NCBI GenBank assembly: GCA_964620445.1
Contig: CAZUHB010000009.1
Span: 62,001-126,000, forward strand
Direction of reading: 5' to 3'
DNA: 64,000 nt
Source: CAZUHB01 sp964620445
GTDB taxonomy: Bacteria; Planctomycetota; B15-G4; CAYZWU01
Both the position numbers and the translations under genes were made by a program. Below are positions 8,641 through 18,495 of the stretch, one piece after another. Below the pieces are notes generated by a model that was not told where the DNA came from, did not search any database, and saw only the letters and a list, made by a program, of their open reading frames with translations. Numbering within the stretch: the first letter of the stretch is position 1; the number at the start of each line of letters is the position of its first letter.

Positions 8641-9645
8641 TCAGCCGCAATGGCGGATGGAGCAGCCGAGATAATCGGGGATCTCTTCCTCGCGGCGCGA
8701 ACCGGCCTTGATTTCCTCGGTCATGACCATGGTGCAGAAGAACCTGTTGAGCTCCACTGACAGGTCGGTAAACATGAGCGCGATCTTCACGATCTTACCA
8801 TTGATGTAGTCGATCTCGGTACGCCGGTTCTTCTTCAGATCGGACCACATCGATGGATAGTGGTCGCCGCCCTTGTCGAGGTAGTCCATGCACTGCTTGA
8901 GCGCGTCCTCGCCGTAGGAATGCCCCATGTGGGCCGCCACGCTGAGCCCCTCTCTCAGGAGCTCCCGCGCCAGGTGCCGGGTGTGCCTCATGCGCATCGC
9001 TTCCGACATGGTGAGGCCCGTGGTGGCACAGAGGGCGTTGAGCGCCGCATTGAGGATCGTCTTGAAAAAGACCTGCCTCTTGATCTCCTTGTGGGATACG
9101 GCCCGTGTGTCGAGGCCGACCTCGGTGAGAGTTTCGGCGATGCGCTTGAAGGGTTCCAGGTTCTGCTCGTAGTAGGGCCCGAGAAAATTGGGCGGATGGA
9201 ACCAGCTCATGAACACATCGCCCGAATCTTCATCCTGGTTTCCCGCGAAATTGACGGTTACCCGCGCCACGTGGGCGGGATCGATGAACTGGGCCAGGTA
9301 ATGTTCGGTGCCGATCCCGTTCTGGAAGCTGATCACCTGCATCCCGTTGCCATGAATCTTCTGGATCTCGGGAGCCACAATGGCCAGATGGGTCGACTTC
9401 GTGGCCACATAAAGAGTCTGTATGTGCAAGCCCTTCAATTCTTCGATCGATTCGTAAAGATTTCCCGGCCTCACATCAATGCTCCGCAGTTTCGAAATGC
9501 GGATGCCCTTATCCTTGATCTGTTCGATCCGCTCGGGGATATCTACAATAGCGACGTCCTCGTATCCCGCCCGCAGGAAGTGGCCGATCAACAGCGAACC
9601 AACCGTCCCCGCACCGACCACAGCGACTGGAATCTCTTTTGCCAT
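8641..9645 (-). CDS. Ketopantoate reductase (PanE/ApbA) family oxidoreductase
   Basis: 334 aa from the ATG at 9645, which has AAGGAGAG 8 bases upstream; a longer frame to 9720 lacks such support. It has the N-terminal Rossmann motif VVGAGTVGS (residues 8-16) and the NGIG segment typical of 2-dehydropantoate 2-reductases. The helical C-terminal domain carries K...N....L.AL near the family's catalytic Lys/Asn positions. PanE reduces ketopantoate to pantoate with NADPH for coenzyme A synthesis, but many paralogues act on other 2-oxo acids. No pan genes are nearby, so the substrate is open. Confidence 0.7.
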   Translation of the reverse strand: MAKEIPVAVVGAGTVGSLLIGHFLRAGYEDVAIVDIPERIEQIKDKGIRISKLRSIDVRPGNLYESIEELKGLHIQTLYVATKSTHLAIVAPEIQKIHGNGMQVISFQNGIGTEHYLAQFIDPAHVARVTVNFAGNQDEDSGDVFMSWFHPPNFLGPYYEQNLEPFKRIAETLTEVGLDTRAVSHKEIKRQVFFKTILNAALNALCATTGLTMSEAMRMRHTRHLARELLREGLSVAAHMGHSYGEDALKQCMDYLDKGGDHYPSMWSDLKKNRRTEIDYINGKIVKIALMFTDLSVELNRFFCTMVMTEEIKAGSRREEEIPDYLGCSIRHCG

Positions 9646-9825
9646 CAAGTCTCTCCTTCTTTCTCGTGTGCCTGTCCACGATGCAAAAACTGGACTGCTT
9701 ATCTTATCATTGACAGGCATCTCATTACAGCCTGTTAATGAGATCGTCTAGGTCTCAACCCCGGACGAGCGCGCGATCTATGCTATGGACACTCGCCCGC
9801 ACGTTTCTGAAAAAAAGGAAGTTAT

Positions 9826-12249
9826 ATGAAAACGATCATATTCGGAATCATTCTCACCCTGGAGATTGCCTTCGCGTCCGAGTCGGTCCATCTCGTGACC
9901 GGGCGCCCGGTCTGGCCCGCGGGACGGGAGAGCGAGAAGAATCTCCTTGTCGGGGCGCGGGCGGCCTTCCACGCCCCGTCCGGGCGGGACGTGCTCCTTC
10001 GCGTCACGGCCTCGTCCCTCTACCGCGCTTCGTTGAACGGCACGTTCCTCGGGCACGGGCCGGCCCGCGGGCCACATGGCCACTTTCGCGTCGACGAGTG
10101 GAATCTGACCGGCCGCCTGCAGCCGGGAACGAACACGGTGGCGCTCGAGGTCGCCGGATACAACGCGAACAGCTATTACCTGCTCGACCAGCCATCGTTC
10201 CTCCAGGCCGAGGTCGTCTCGGGCGGCAAGGTGCTTGCGGCCACAGGTGAGGAAGGGGTCGACTTCGAGTTTGCGATCCTTCCCGAGCGCGTCCGGAAGG
10301 TCCAGCGGTACAGTTTCCAGCGTCCGTTCATCGAGGTGTACCGCCTTGCGGCAGGATATGACCGCTGGCGGAAGGACCTTTCGGCCTCGCTCACCACCGT
10401 CGAGACGGCAGTGATGACGCCCGGGGCGCTCCTCCCGCGCCGCGTTCCATACCCCGCCTTCGAGAAACGCTCCCCCGTCTGGGAGGTGGCTCGCGGGACG
10501 GTCGAGCGCGACCTGCCCGTCGAGCACCCCTGGAAGGACCGCTCCCTCACGCAGATCGGCCCGAAACTCGGTGGATTCCCGGAAGCGGAGCTCGACCTCG
10601 TCCCTTCTCTCGAACTCCAGGCGATCAAAACAGCGTCGCAGGTCGAGATCGATCGCGCACACGACGCGGATTCAAAGCTCGCACTCGACAGGAACGACTA
10701 CGCGATCCTCGATCTGGGCACGAACCTGTCCGGCTTCATCGGGGCGCGGATCGTTTGCGCCGAACCGACACGCCTCTACGTCCTGTTCGACGAGATCCTG
10801 ACCGGCGGGGACGTGGACTTCAAGCGCCTCGGCTGCGTCAACGCTCTCCTGTACGAGCTGGAGCCCGGAAAGTACGACGTCGAATCGTTCGAGCCCTACA
10901 CACTGCGCTACATGAAGCTTCTCGTGCTCGAGGGCGCGTGCGCTGTGGATCGGATCTTCTTGCGCGAGTACGCCAACCCCGACATCTGGGAGGCGCACTT
11001 CGCCTGTCCCGACCCGCGGCTCCTCGAACTCTTCGCCGCGGGGCGCGAGACCTTTGCCCAGAACGCGGTCGACCTCTTCATGGATTGTCCGTCGAGGGAG
11101 CGTGCCGGCTGGCTGTGCGACAGCTTCTTCACCGCGCGCACGGCGTTCGGTCTCTCGGGTGACACGCGCGTCGAGCACAATTTCTTCGAGAACTTCCTCC
11201 TGCCCGATCGATTCGAGTTTCAGCCCGACGGCATGCTGCCCATGTGCTATCCGGCGGATCACAACGACGGCGTGTTCATTCCGAACTGGGCGCTCTGGTT
11301 CGCGGTACAGCTCGAGGAGTTCGACGCGAGGTGCGGCGATCGGTCGATCATCGAAAGCCTGGAAACGAAGGTGATGGGCCTCTTCGAATACTTCGAACCT
11401 TTCCGGAACGACGACGGGCTCCTCGAAAAACTGGAGAGCTGGGTTTTTGTCGAATGGTCGGCCGCAAACAGTTTCGTCCAGGATGTGAACTATCCGTCGA
11501 ACATGCTCTTCGCCGCCGCCCTCGGCGCGGCCGGCCGGATCTACGATCGCCCCGCGCTCCTGGCCGAGGCGCAGAAGGTGCGCGCCGTCATACGAGCGCA
11601 GTCCTTCGACGGCGAGTTCTTCGTCGACAACGCCGTCCGAAAGGACGCCGCCGCCGGCACGGACGGCACGCTGTCGGTCACACGGAACCGCACCGAGGTC
11701 TGCCAGTACTTCGCCTTCTTTTTCGACATCGCCACGCCCGAGACGCATCCCGCCCTCTGGAAGACCCTTTGCGATTCCTTCGGCCCCGACCGCGCGGAGA
11801 CCAAGGCCTATCCCGAGATCCACATGGCGAATGCCTTCATCGGCAACATGCTCAGAATGGAAATCCTCTCGCGCCACGGCCGGTGCCAGCAGATCCTGGA
11901 CGAGTCGATCGGCTACCTCCTGTACATGGCCGAGCGCACGGGAACGCTCTGGGAGAACGTGGGCGCCCACGCGAGCTGCAACCACGGATTCGCGTCCCAC
12001 ATCGTTCACACGCTCTATCGCGACATCGTGGGGATCCATCGCATCGATCCGCGCGAGCGCACGGTCACGCTGCGCTTCACCGACGTCGGCCTCCCCTGGT
12101 GCGAGGGGCGCATCCCGCTCGACGGGGGCCCCCTGTCGCTGCAATGGTCAAAAAGCGACGGGAAGATCGAATACCGTGTCCGCGTTCCGGCGGGATACAG
12201 AGTGCGCGTCGAGAACCGGAGCGGCGGGGAGGTCGTCCGCTCTCCGTGA
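9826..12249 (+). CDS. Secreted GH78-like alpha-L-rhamnosidase family protein
   Basis: An 807-aa protein with a signal peptide (first about 18 residues). An N-terminal beta-sandwich module is followed by an (alpha/alpha)6 catalytic region with DLFMDCPSRERAGWLCDS, which parallels the DCPQRDERxGWxGDA acid motif of GH78. Near the end TLWENVGAHASCNHGFASH matches the family's late WE...NH motif. A short beta-sheet tail closes it. GH78 enzymes release alpha-L-rhamnose from glycans; the altered acid motif (SRERAG) makes the exact activity uncertain. AAGGA precedes the ATG. It is divergent from the PanE-like gene. Confidence 0.7.
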   Translation: MKTIIFGIILTLEIAFASESVHLVTGRPVWPAGRESEKNLLVGARAAFHAPSGRDVLLRVTASSLYRASLNGTFLGHGPARGPHGHFRVDEWNLTGRLQPGTNTVALEVAGYNANSYYLLDQPSFLQAEVVSGGKVLAATGEEGVDFEFAILPERVRKVQRYSFQRPFIEVYRLAAGYDRWRKDLSASLTTVETAVMTPGALLPRRVPYPAFEKRSPVWEVARGTVERDLPVEHPWKDRSLTQIGPKLGGFPEAELDLVPSLELQAIKTASQVEIDRAHDADSKLALDRNDYAILDLGTNLSGFIGARIVCAEPTRLYVLFDEILTGGDVDFKRLGCVNALLYELEPGKYDVESFEPYTLRYMKLLVLEGACAVDRIFLREYANPDIWEAHFACPDPRLLELFAAGRETFAQNAVDLFMDCPSRERAGWLCDSFFTARTAFGLSGDTRVEHNFFENFLLPDRFEFQPDGMLPMCYPADHNDGVFIPNWALWFAVQLEEFDARCGDRSIIESLETKVMGLFEYFEPFRNDDGLLEKLESWVFVEWSAANSFVQDVNYPSNMLFAAALGAAGRIYDRPALLAEAQKVRAVIRAQSFDGEFFVDNAVRKDAAAGTDGTLSVTRNRTEVCQYFAFFFDIATPETHPALWKTLCDSFGPDRAETKAYPEIHMANAFIGNMLRMEILSRHGRCQQILDESIGYLLYMAERTGTLWENVGAHASCNHGFASHIVHTLYRDIVGIHRIDPRERTVTLRFTDVGLPWCEGRIPLDGGPLSLQWSKSDGKIEYRVRVPAGYRVRVENRSGGEVVRSP

Positions 12250-12320
12250 TGCGCCATTTTCTCCAGACACCGGCCGGGAAGAAGCCGGCTCGTGCCGAGG
12301 CGCCCTTTCGACCTCCGTCA

Positions 12321-12350
12321 TTGACAGGATCGGCCGATTGAAATAAGAAT
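12321..12350 (+). promoter_or_regulatory. Candidate sigma70 promoter for tupABC
   Basis: TTGACA at 12321-12326, an 18-base spacer, then AAGAAT (4/6 match to TATAAT). It would start transcription about 100 bp before tupA. The -10 is poor, so this is tentative. Confidence 0.35.
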
Positions 12351-12461
12351 GATCCTTCGTTCCCGGATCTCGCCGGCAGGCTTTTGGCGTGTCGAGTCAT
12401 CCTGACCCCACGCCGGTGATTGTTGCGCGCAAATCTCGTTTTCGTGCTCAAAGAGGTGTCC

Positions 12462-13313
12462 ATGTTCGCGGCCGCTCTGACCCACTCCGTGTCCCTTCTC
12501 GTCATCTGTTTCCTTGCCGCCATTCCGGGTGCGCCTGCCGAACCTCCGGCCGCGGTCGGTCTGGACGGCCCTCTGCGCATGGCGACCACGACGAGCACGG
12601 AGAACTCGGGCCTGCTGGAACTTCTCATTCCGCCCTTCGAGAAACGGTTCGGCATCGACGTGGATGTCATTGCCGTGGGCACGGGAAAGGCGCTCAAGCT
12701 CGGCCGGAACGGCGACGTGGACATCGTGTTCGTTCACGCCCGCAAGGCGGAGGACGCCTTCGTGAACGACCGATCCGGCGTGAATCGCCGCGATGTGATG
12801 TACAACGATTTCGTTTTCGTCGGACCCTCCTCCGATCCGGCGGGTATCAAGGGATCGTCCGACGCGTGCAGCGCTCTGGCGAAACTGACGAAGGCCGGAG
12901 CGACCTTCGTTTCCCGGGGCGACGATTCGGGAACGCACAAGAAGGAGCTCTCCCTCTGGAAAGCAGCAAGAGTGAAACCGCTGGCCAGCGCCTATCTCGA
13001 AACCGGCCAGGGAATGGGCCAGACCCTGCACATTGCCGACGAGAAACGGGCCTACTGCCTCGTCGATCGCGGAACCTATCTCGCCTACAGCGGGAAGATC
13101 GATCTGAAAATTCTCGTGGAAGGCGATGAGCGCCTCTACAATCCTTATGGAATCATCGCGGTGAACCCTGCCCGGCACCGCCACGCTAAATATCTCTCCG
13201 CCATGGCATTCATCGGCTGGGTCACATCGGCCGAGGGGCAGAAGATCATCGACGGGTTCCGCAAGAACGGAAAGCGTCTCTTTCATCCCATGGCGGTATT
13301 GCCGAAGAAGTGA
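12462..13313 (+). CDS. tupA: Tungstate ABC transporter substrate-binding protein TupA
   Basis: 283 aa from the ATG at 12462, preceded by AGAGGTG; earlier in-frame TTG codons would spoil the signal peptide, which spans about residues 1-26. The mature protein begins with LRMATTTSTENSGLL, containing the TTTS oxyanion-binding motif of TupA proteins. The rest follows the type II periplasmic-binding fold (DVDIVFVHARKAE, FVSRGDDSGTH, GQGMGQTL). TupA captures tungstate in the periplasm and delivers it to TupBC. It heads a tupABC-moeA-moeA set, which fits supply of W for the tungsten enzyme encoded at 39552. Confidence 0.9.
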   Translation: MFAAALTHSVSLLVICFLAAIPGAPAEPPAAVGLDGPLRMATTTSTENSGLLELLIPPFEKRFGIDVDVIAVGTGKALKLGRNGDVDIVFVHARKAEDAFVNDRSGVNRRDVMYNDFVFVGPSSDPAGIKGSSDACSALAKLTKAGATFVSRGDDSGTHKKELSLWKAARVKPLASAYLETGQGMGQTLHIADEKRAYCLVDRGTYLAYSGKIDLKILVEGDERLYNPYGIIAVNPARHRHAKYLSAMAFIGWVTSAEGQKIIDGFRKNGKRLFHPMAVLPKK

Positions 13314-13316
13314 ACC

Positions 13317-14012
13317 GTGGACTCTCTCCTCCAGGATATCGGTGAAGCATTCCGCATGGTGTGGCGGCTCGATCGCGACGTGCTCGACGCGATCCGCGTC
13401 ACCCTGTGCGTTTCAATCACATCCACGCTGCTGGCTACGCTCGTGGGAATTCCCCTCGGTTTTCTCATCGCCGTGAAGGATTTTTTCTGCAGGCGGCTCG
13501 TGATCATGCTCTTTCAAACCCTCTTCGCCCTCCCCACCGTTCTGGTCGGGCTCCTCGTCATGACCATGCTCTCCCGGCGCGGCCCGCTGGGTGACCTGGG
13601 CCTGCTCTTCTCCCCCACGGCGATCGTCATCGGCCAGTTCATCCTGGCCTGCCCGATCATCGTGAGCCTCTCCATCGCCGCGACCCAGGCGATCGATCCC
13701 CGCGTCGCGCGCACGGCGCGCACCCTGGGGTGCGGGCGCCTGCGCACGGCGCTCGTCATGTTCGCCGAGGCGCGTTTCGCCTTTCTGGCCGCCGTGCTCG
13801 CCGGCTTCGGGCGCGTCTTCGCCGAGGTGGGCATCTCGATGATGCTGGGCGGAAACTTCCCGGGAAAGACGAGGACGATCACCACGACGATCGCCCTCGA
13901 AACGAGCAAGGGGGAGTTCGCCCTCGGCATCGCGCTCGGGTTCGTGCTGCTTCTCGTGGCCTTGGGCGTGAATATCATCTTCCAGATTCTCCAGGGGAGG
14001 GCGCAAAAATGA
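13317..14012 (+). CDS. tupB: Tungstate ABC transporter permease TupB
   Basis: A 231-aa integral membrane protein that starts with GTG 3 bases after the tupA stop. Several hydrophobic helices and a BPD_transp_1-type EAA loop (ARTLGCGRLRTALVMFAEARF..AVLAGFGRVFAEVG) are visible. LFALPTVLVGLL and MLGGNFPG...TTTIALE are typical of the TupB/WtpB/ModB group. It forms the membrane channel of the importer, and its stop overlaps the tupC start in ATGA. Confidence 0.88.
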   Translation: MDSLLQDIGEAFRMVWRLDRDVLDAIRVTLCVSITSTLLATLVGIPLGFLIAVKDFFCRRLVIMLFQTLFALPTVLVGLLVMTMLSRRGPLGDLGLLFSPTAIVIGQFILACPIIVSLSIAATQAIDPRVARTARTLGCGRLRTALVMFAEARFAFLAAVLAGFGRVFAEVGISMMLGGNFPGKTRTITTTIALETSKGEFALGIALGFVLLLVALGVNIIFQILQGRAQK

Positions 14013-15022
14013 CTGCCACGATCTTGCGCCTCGAGGGCATCCGGAAAGAATACGGCGCCAAGCCGGTGCTCGACATCGACGCGCTCGAAGTCGAGAAGGG
14101 CTCGGTCCACGCTCTGGTGGGACCGAACGGTTCGGGCAAGACGACCCTCCTGGAAATCGCGGCGCTCATCAGCAGGCCGACTCATGGTTCCGTCTCTCTC
14201 CTTGGCGAGGATTGCACCGCCGATGACCGGACGCGCCGGCGGCTCCGCCGTGAAGTGACCCTCGTGGACCAGAATCCCTACCTCTTCGACACCACCGTCT
14301 ACCGCAACATGACATTCGGTCTCGAGGCCCGGGGCGTGAACCGGAGGGAGATCCCCGGCCGCGTGGAAGAAGCGCTCGACAGCGTGGGCCTCTCGCCGCT
14401 CGCCGGCCGCCGCGCGTCGGGCCTCTCGGCCGGCGAGATTCAGCGGATCGCGCTGGCGCGCGCCCTGGCGCTCGGTCCCGCGCTACTCCTTCTCGATGAG
14501 CCCACGGCCAATGTCGATCTCTACCACGTTCAGATCCTCGAAAACCTCGTGACGAAAGCAGTGGACCGGATGGGCGCCACCGTGATCTTCGCCACCCACA
14601 GCCTCGACCAGAGCTACAGGCTGGCCGGCACGATCCACCACCTCGTCGAGGGCCGGCTCTCCGCCACGCCGCCGGAGAACCACTTCTTCGGTATCGCCGG
14701 GGAAGAGGAGGGAGAGACCGTCGTCCGCCTGGCGCCCGGCGTGTGCATCGTCCTGCCCGAGGCCCGAAAAGGAGATATCCATTTCTCCATTCCGCCCGAG
14801 GAGGTCGTCCTCTCCAAGGACCCGCCCCGATCGCGGGCGCGCAACACCTTTCAGGGCCGCGTCAAGGCGATGAGCGACGACGGAGGCCGCATTCAGGTCA
14901 CCGTGGACGTGGGCGTCAACATCGTTTCGGTCGTCACACCGAAAGCTCTGGACAGCCTGGATCTCAAGGTGGGCGACACGATCTCCGCCTCGGTCGAGGT
15001 TTTTTCGATCCTCCTCTATTGA
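14009..15022 (+). CDS. tupC: Tungstate ABC transporter ATPase TupC with C-terminal TOBE-like domain
   Basis: 337 aa from the ATG at 14009, whose ATGA overlaps the tupB stop. Walker A is GPNGSGKT (about residues 37-44), the Q-loop is VDQNPYLF, the signature is LSAGEIQR, Walker B is LLLLDEP and the switch is THS. After about residue 265 the TFQGRVKAMS...VTVDVGVNIVSVVT...LKVGDTISASV segment is a Mop/TOBE-type oxyanion-binding domain, often used to sense molybdate or tungstate. It powers import by TupAB. Confidence 0.9.
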   Translation: MTATILRLEGIRKEYGAKPVLDIDALEVEKGSVHALVGPNGSGKTTLLEIAALISRPTHGSVSLLGEDCTADDRTRRRLRREVTLVDQNPYLFDTTVYRNMTFGLEARGVNRREIPGRVEEALDSVGLSPLAGRRASGLSAGEIQRIALARALALGPALLLLDEPTANVDLYHVQILENLVTKAVDRMGATVIFATHSLDQSYRLAGTIHHLVEGRLSATPPENHFFGIAGEEEGETVVRLAPGVCIVLPEARKGDIHFSIPPEEVVLSKDPPRSRARNTFQGRVKAMSDDGGRIQVTVDVGVNIVSVVTPKALDSLDLKVGDTISASVEVFSILLY

Positions 15023-15091
15023 ATTACTTTCTCCGCGTCCTATCTAATGCATCCGTGAGGATTGCACGAAAAAGGCGAGAGGCCCTGGAAC

Positions 15092-16342
15092 ATGAAAGAC
15101 AATCTTGGACGAGAAGAAGCGCTGAAAGTCGAGGACGCGCTCCGGCTCCTGCTGAAGCAGGACCTGAAAGCCGGCCGGATCGAATCGGTCCCGATCGAGG
15201 ACGCCTACGGACGGGTGCTGGCGGAGGAGATCATTTCGCCGGAGGATCTCCCCGGTTTCGCCCGTTCCACCATGGATGGCTACGCCGTTGCGTCGGCCGA
15301 CACATTCGGCGCCTCCGACACGGTGCCCGTCTACCTCGCGGTCAAGGGGCAGGTGCTGATGGGACAGAAGCCAAAGATCGACCTTCGAAGAGGCGAGACG
15401 GTCCAGATCCCGACCGGCGGCATGCTGCCGGCCGGCGCCGACGCCGTCGTCATGTTCGAGTACACGAACAGGATCGACGAGACGATGGTCGAGATGACGA
15501 AGGCCGTCTCTCCCGGAGAGAATGTCATCCTCGCGGACGAAGACGTGAAGAAGGGCCAGCCCGTGCTCCAGCCCGGGCACAGGCTGCGGCCGCAGGACAT
15601 CGGAGCCCTTGCCGGCCTGGGGATTCTCGACGTCGATCTCTTCAAGATACCGGTCGTGGCGATCATCGGAACGGGGGACGAGATCCTTCCTCCCGGCAAG
15701 CCCCTGTCCCCCGGCACGGTGAGGGACATCAATTCTTATAACCTCGCCGGGCTCATCAGAGGCCGCAATGCGCTTCCCGTGAAGAAGGGGATCATCAAGG
15801 ACGAACTGGAAACACTCCGCGCCGTGGTGCGCGATGCGGTCGCCGATTCGGACATGGTGCTCATCACCGGCGGGAGTTCGGTCGGCACGAAGGACTTCAC
15901 ATCGCGGGTCATCGACGAGATCGGCAATCCGGGCATCCTCTTTCACGGGGTCGCCATGAAGCCGGGCAAGCCGCTGATCGGCGGAATCGTCGACGGGGTG
16001 CCCATCTTCGGGCTCCCCGGCCATCCGGCCGCGATAACGGTCAGTTTCGAAACCTTTGTCGAACCGTTGCTGACGCTCATGTCGGGAGAAAAGACGCCCC
16101 CCCACATCCCGTCGAAAAAAACGGTGCGCGCGCTCTTCGGCAGGAATCTCGCCTCCTCGGCCGGGAGAGAGGATCATGTCAGAGTCGCCGTCGAGGAGCG
16201 GGATGGAGCGTTATGGGCCGTGCCCGTACTGGGCAAGTCGGGCCTCATCAGGACGCTCGTCAAGGCCGAGGGCATCGTCGTCATCCCGATGAACAAATCA
16301 GGCCTTTACGAGGGAGAAGAAGTGGAAGTGAGGCTATTTTAG
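15092..16342 (+). CDS. moeA: Molybdopterin molybdenumtransferase MoeA
   Basis: 416 aa from the ATG at 15092; a TTG at 15062 is possible but less likely. Family motifs are in order: STMDGYAV (catalytic Asp), IPTGGMLPAGADAVV, GTGDEI, DINSYNL, TGGSSVGTKDFT, GVAMKPGKP and GLPGHPAA. MoeA inserts molybdate or tungstate into adenylated molybdopterin in the cytoplasm. It follows tupC by 69 bp and precedes a second MoeA-type gene; two MoeA proteins are common where W and Mo cofactors are both made. The closeness to a tungstate importer suggests a W role, which is inference. Confidence 0.9.
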   Translation: MKDNLGREEALKVEDALRLLLKQDLKAGRIESVPIEDAYGRVLAEEIISPEDLPGFARSTMDGYAVASADTFGASDTVPVYLAVKGQVLMGQKPKIDLRRGETVQIPTGGMLPAGADAVVMFEYTNRIDETMVEMTKAVSPGENVILADEDVKKGQPVLQPGHRLRPQDIGALAGLGILDVDLFKIPVVAIIGTGDEILPPGKPLSPGTVRDINSYNLAGLIRGRNALPVKKGIIKDELETLRAVVRDAVADSDMVLITGGSSVGTKDFTSRVIDEIGNPGILFHGVAMKPGKPLIGGIVDGVPIFGLPGHPAAITVSFETFVEPLLTLMSGEKTPPHIPSKKTVRALFGRNLASSAGREDHVRVAVEERDGALWAVPVLGKSGLIRTLVKAEGIVVIPMNKSGLYEGEEVEVRLF

Positions 16343-16389
16343 CAGTAGCCGGCCCTTTACTGTTTCAGATCGATCGATCCGGAGTTGTT

Positions 16390-18309
16390 TTGAATTTTAC
16401 AAGAAGAATCTATCAGACCACCTCGAGCCTCCAGGACGCCCTGGACGTCTGGTCCGATTTCGTCAAGACGCTGAAAGCGGTGGAGAGCGAGGCGGTGTCC
16501 GTGATCGACTCCCTCGGCCGGATAACGGCCGGCGCGGTGCAGGCCAGGATATCATCGCCTTACTATCACGGCTCGGCCATGGACGGGTATGCGGTCCGGT
16601 TTCACGAAACCTTCGGCGCCTCCGAGACGAGGCCCGTCCAGTTGAAGCTCGAAAAGCAGGCTCTGCCCGTCAACACGGGCGATCCCATACCGGACGGATT
16701 CAACGCCGTCATCATGGTCGAGGACGTGAGCGTCACCGGAGACCGTCTGGAGATCATCGCCTCGGCGAGCCCTTATCAGAACGTGAGAATCGTGGGAGAG
16801 GACATCGTTCAGACCGAGCTGATCCTTCCCGAGAACCACCGGATCAGGCCTGTCGATATCGGCGCCATGCTCTCCAGCGGAAACACGCACATCGAGGTCC
16901 GGAAAAAACCTCTCGTCACGATCATCCCCACGGGGGGCGAGATCGTCGAACCGGGGAGTTCTCTCGAAAGAGGGAACATCATCGATTCGAACAGCTACAT
17001 GATCGGAAACCTCGTCAACGAGTGGGGAGGAGAGTATGAAAGATCGAGAATCGTCGCCGACAACAAGGATCGTCTCGAGGAGATGATCGCGGCAGCGGCA
17101 GAGACGAGCGATCTGGTCGTGGTGTTGGCCGGTGCCTCGGCGGGCACGAAGGACTTCACGCCCAACGCCGTCGAAGAACTCGGAACGGTCCTGGTCCACG
17201 GGATCAGCATCAAGCCCGGCAAGCCCGTGCTGCTCGGTGTGATCGAACAAAAACCGGTCATCGGTCTTCCCGGATATCCTGTTGCAGCCTACATGACCTT
17301 CGAGATATTCGGCAAGCCGCTTCTCCACCACTTCCTGGGGATCGAGGAGGAGCCGCCCGAGATCTTGAAGGCGACGCTCTCGAGGCCGGCGGCCTCTTCG
17401 CTGGGGAAAGAGGAGTTTTTGAGGGTCAAGGTCGGCAAGGCGGGGAATGATTTCATCGCCACCCCGGTTGGCCGTGGAGCGGGCGCGCTCATGACGCTGC
17501 AGCGCGCCGACGGCATTGTGCGCATCCCGCCCCTGAGCGAGGGGATCGCGCCCGGCACCGAGGTGGACGTGGCCCTGATCAGGTCGAAGCGCGCGATCGA
17601 GAACACCCTCGTCTGCATCGGCAGCCATGACAACGCCCTCGACCTTCTGGCCAACTACCTCAGGCGGGACCATCCTCTCTACAGCATGTCGTCGGCCCAC
17701 GTGGGCTCGATGGGCGGATTGATGGCGATCAGGAAATCGGAAGCCCACATGGCGGGCACCCACCTTCTCGATGAGATATCGGGCGAGTACAACATCGCCT
17801 TCATTCAGAGGCTTCTGAAGGGGATCCCGCTCAAAGTCGTCAATCTGGTTTACAGGCAGCAGGGATTGATCGTCCGGAAGGGCAATCCCTCGAACATTTC
17901 GGGGATCGACGATCTTGACCGCGACGACGTCATGTTCATCAACAGACAGGCCGGCTCCGGAACGAGACTGCTCACCGACAGGACCATGAAGGAGCGAAAA
18001 ATCGATCCGCGCCAGGTGAACGGCTACGACAAGGAAGAGTTCACCCACATGGGTGTTGCCTCGGCCGTGGCGTCGGGTGCGGCGGACGCGGGAATGGGGA
18101 TCCTCACGGCCGCCATCGCGCTCGACCTCGAGTTCATCCCGGTCGCCGATGAGCGGTATGATCTCGTGATCGGGAAGGAACATTTCGAGACGCCCAAGGT
18201 GAAGGCGGTGCTCGAAGTCATCGCTTCAGGCAGCCGGTTCAAGGAGGCGGTGGATGCCCTCGGTGGATACGACGTGAAAGACATGGGGAAGGTTCTTTAC
18301 GAGCAATGA
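16390..18309 (+). CDS. MoeA-like protein fused to a periplasmic-binding-protein-like domain
   Basis: 639 aa when started at the TTG at 16390, which has GGAG 5 bases upstream; no ATG or GTG start fits. Residues 1 to about 400 are MoeA (SAMDGYAV, IPDGFNAVIMVEDV, PTGGEI, DSNSYM, AGASAGTKDFT, SIKPGKP, GLPGYPVA). Residues about 405-639 are a PBP-like domain (CIGSHDNALDLLANYL, MSSAHVGSMGGLMAIRKSE, INRQAGSGTR, GMGILTAAIAL) of the kind fused to MoeA or ModE-type regulators, which may bind the oxyanion or a cofactor. The enzyme likely acts in Mo/W insertion; the purpose of the fusion is not known. It follows moeA by 47 bp. Confidence 0.85.
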   Translation: MNFTRRIYQTTSSLQDALDVWSDFVKTLKAVESEAVSVIDSLGRITAGAVQARISSPYYHGSAMDGYAVRFHETFGASETRPVQLKLEKQALPVNTGDPIPDGFNAVIMVEDVSVTGDRLEIIASASPYQNVRIVGEDIVQTELILPENHRIRPVDIGAMLSSGNTHIEVRKKPLVTIIPTGGEIVEPGSSLERGNIIDSNSYMIGNLVNEWGGEYERSRIVADNKDRLEEMIAAAAETSDLVVVLAGASAGTKDFTPNAVEELGTVLVHGISIKPGKPVLLGVIEQKPVIGLPGYPVAAYMTFEIFGKPLLHHFLGIEEEPPEILKATLSRPAASSLGKEEFLRVKVGKAGNDFIATPVGRGAGALMTLQRADGIVRIPPLSEGIAPGTEVDVALIRSKRAIENTLVCIGSHDNALDLLANYLRRDHPLYSMSSAHVGSMGGLMAIRKSEAHMAGTHLLDEISGEYNIAFIQRLLKGIPLKVVNLVYRQQGLIVRKGNPSNISGIDDLDRDDVMFINRQAGSGTRLLTDRTMKERKIDPRQVNGYDKEEFTHMGVASAVASGAADAGMGILTAAIALDLEFIPVADERYDLVIGKEHFETPKVKAVLEVIASGSRFKEAVDALGGYDVKDMGKVLYEQ

Positions 18310-18495
18310 TCGGCGACCGTGCAGATCTAGCCTAGTCACCGCCCAAGGAAGCACTCATGAAAAACCACGGCGATCGCCGATTCGATCTGGCGGGCGCGCA
18401 CTTTTTGATTATCATTCATGGAACCCTGCTCGGTTGATCCGGGTATGGGGAACATTCCACTGGCGGGTTGTTTGATATTCGGAAGGAGGTGAAGC

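Noticed and set aside
10672..12144. A 490-codon minus-strand frame inside the GH78-like gene
   Set aside because: Antisense shadow; composition is not that of a real protein.
16552..18183. A 543-codon minus-strand frame opposite the MoeA-PBP gene
   Set aside because: Same GC effect; the plus strand encodes a full recognisable protein here.
18357..18437. A 26-codon ORF with AAGGAAG before its ATG in the gap before the tail-tube genes
   Set aside because: Has a fair ribosome site but no recognisable feature or repeated pattern; chance is likely at this length.
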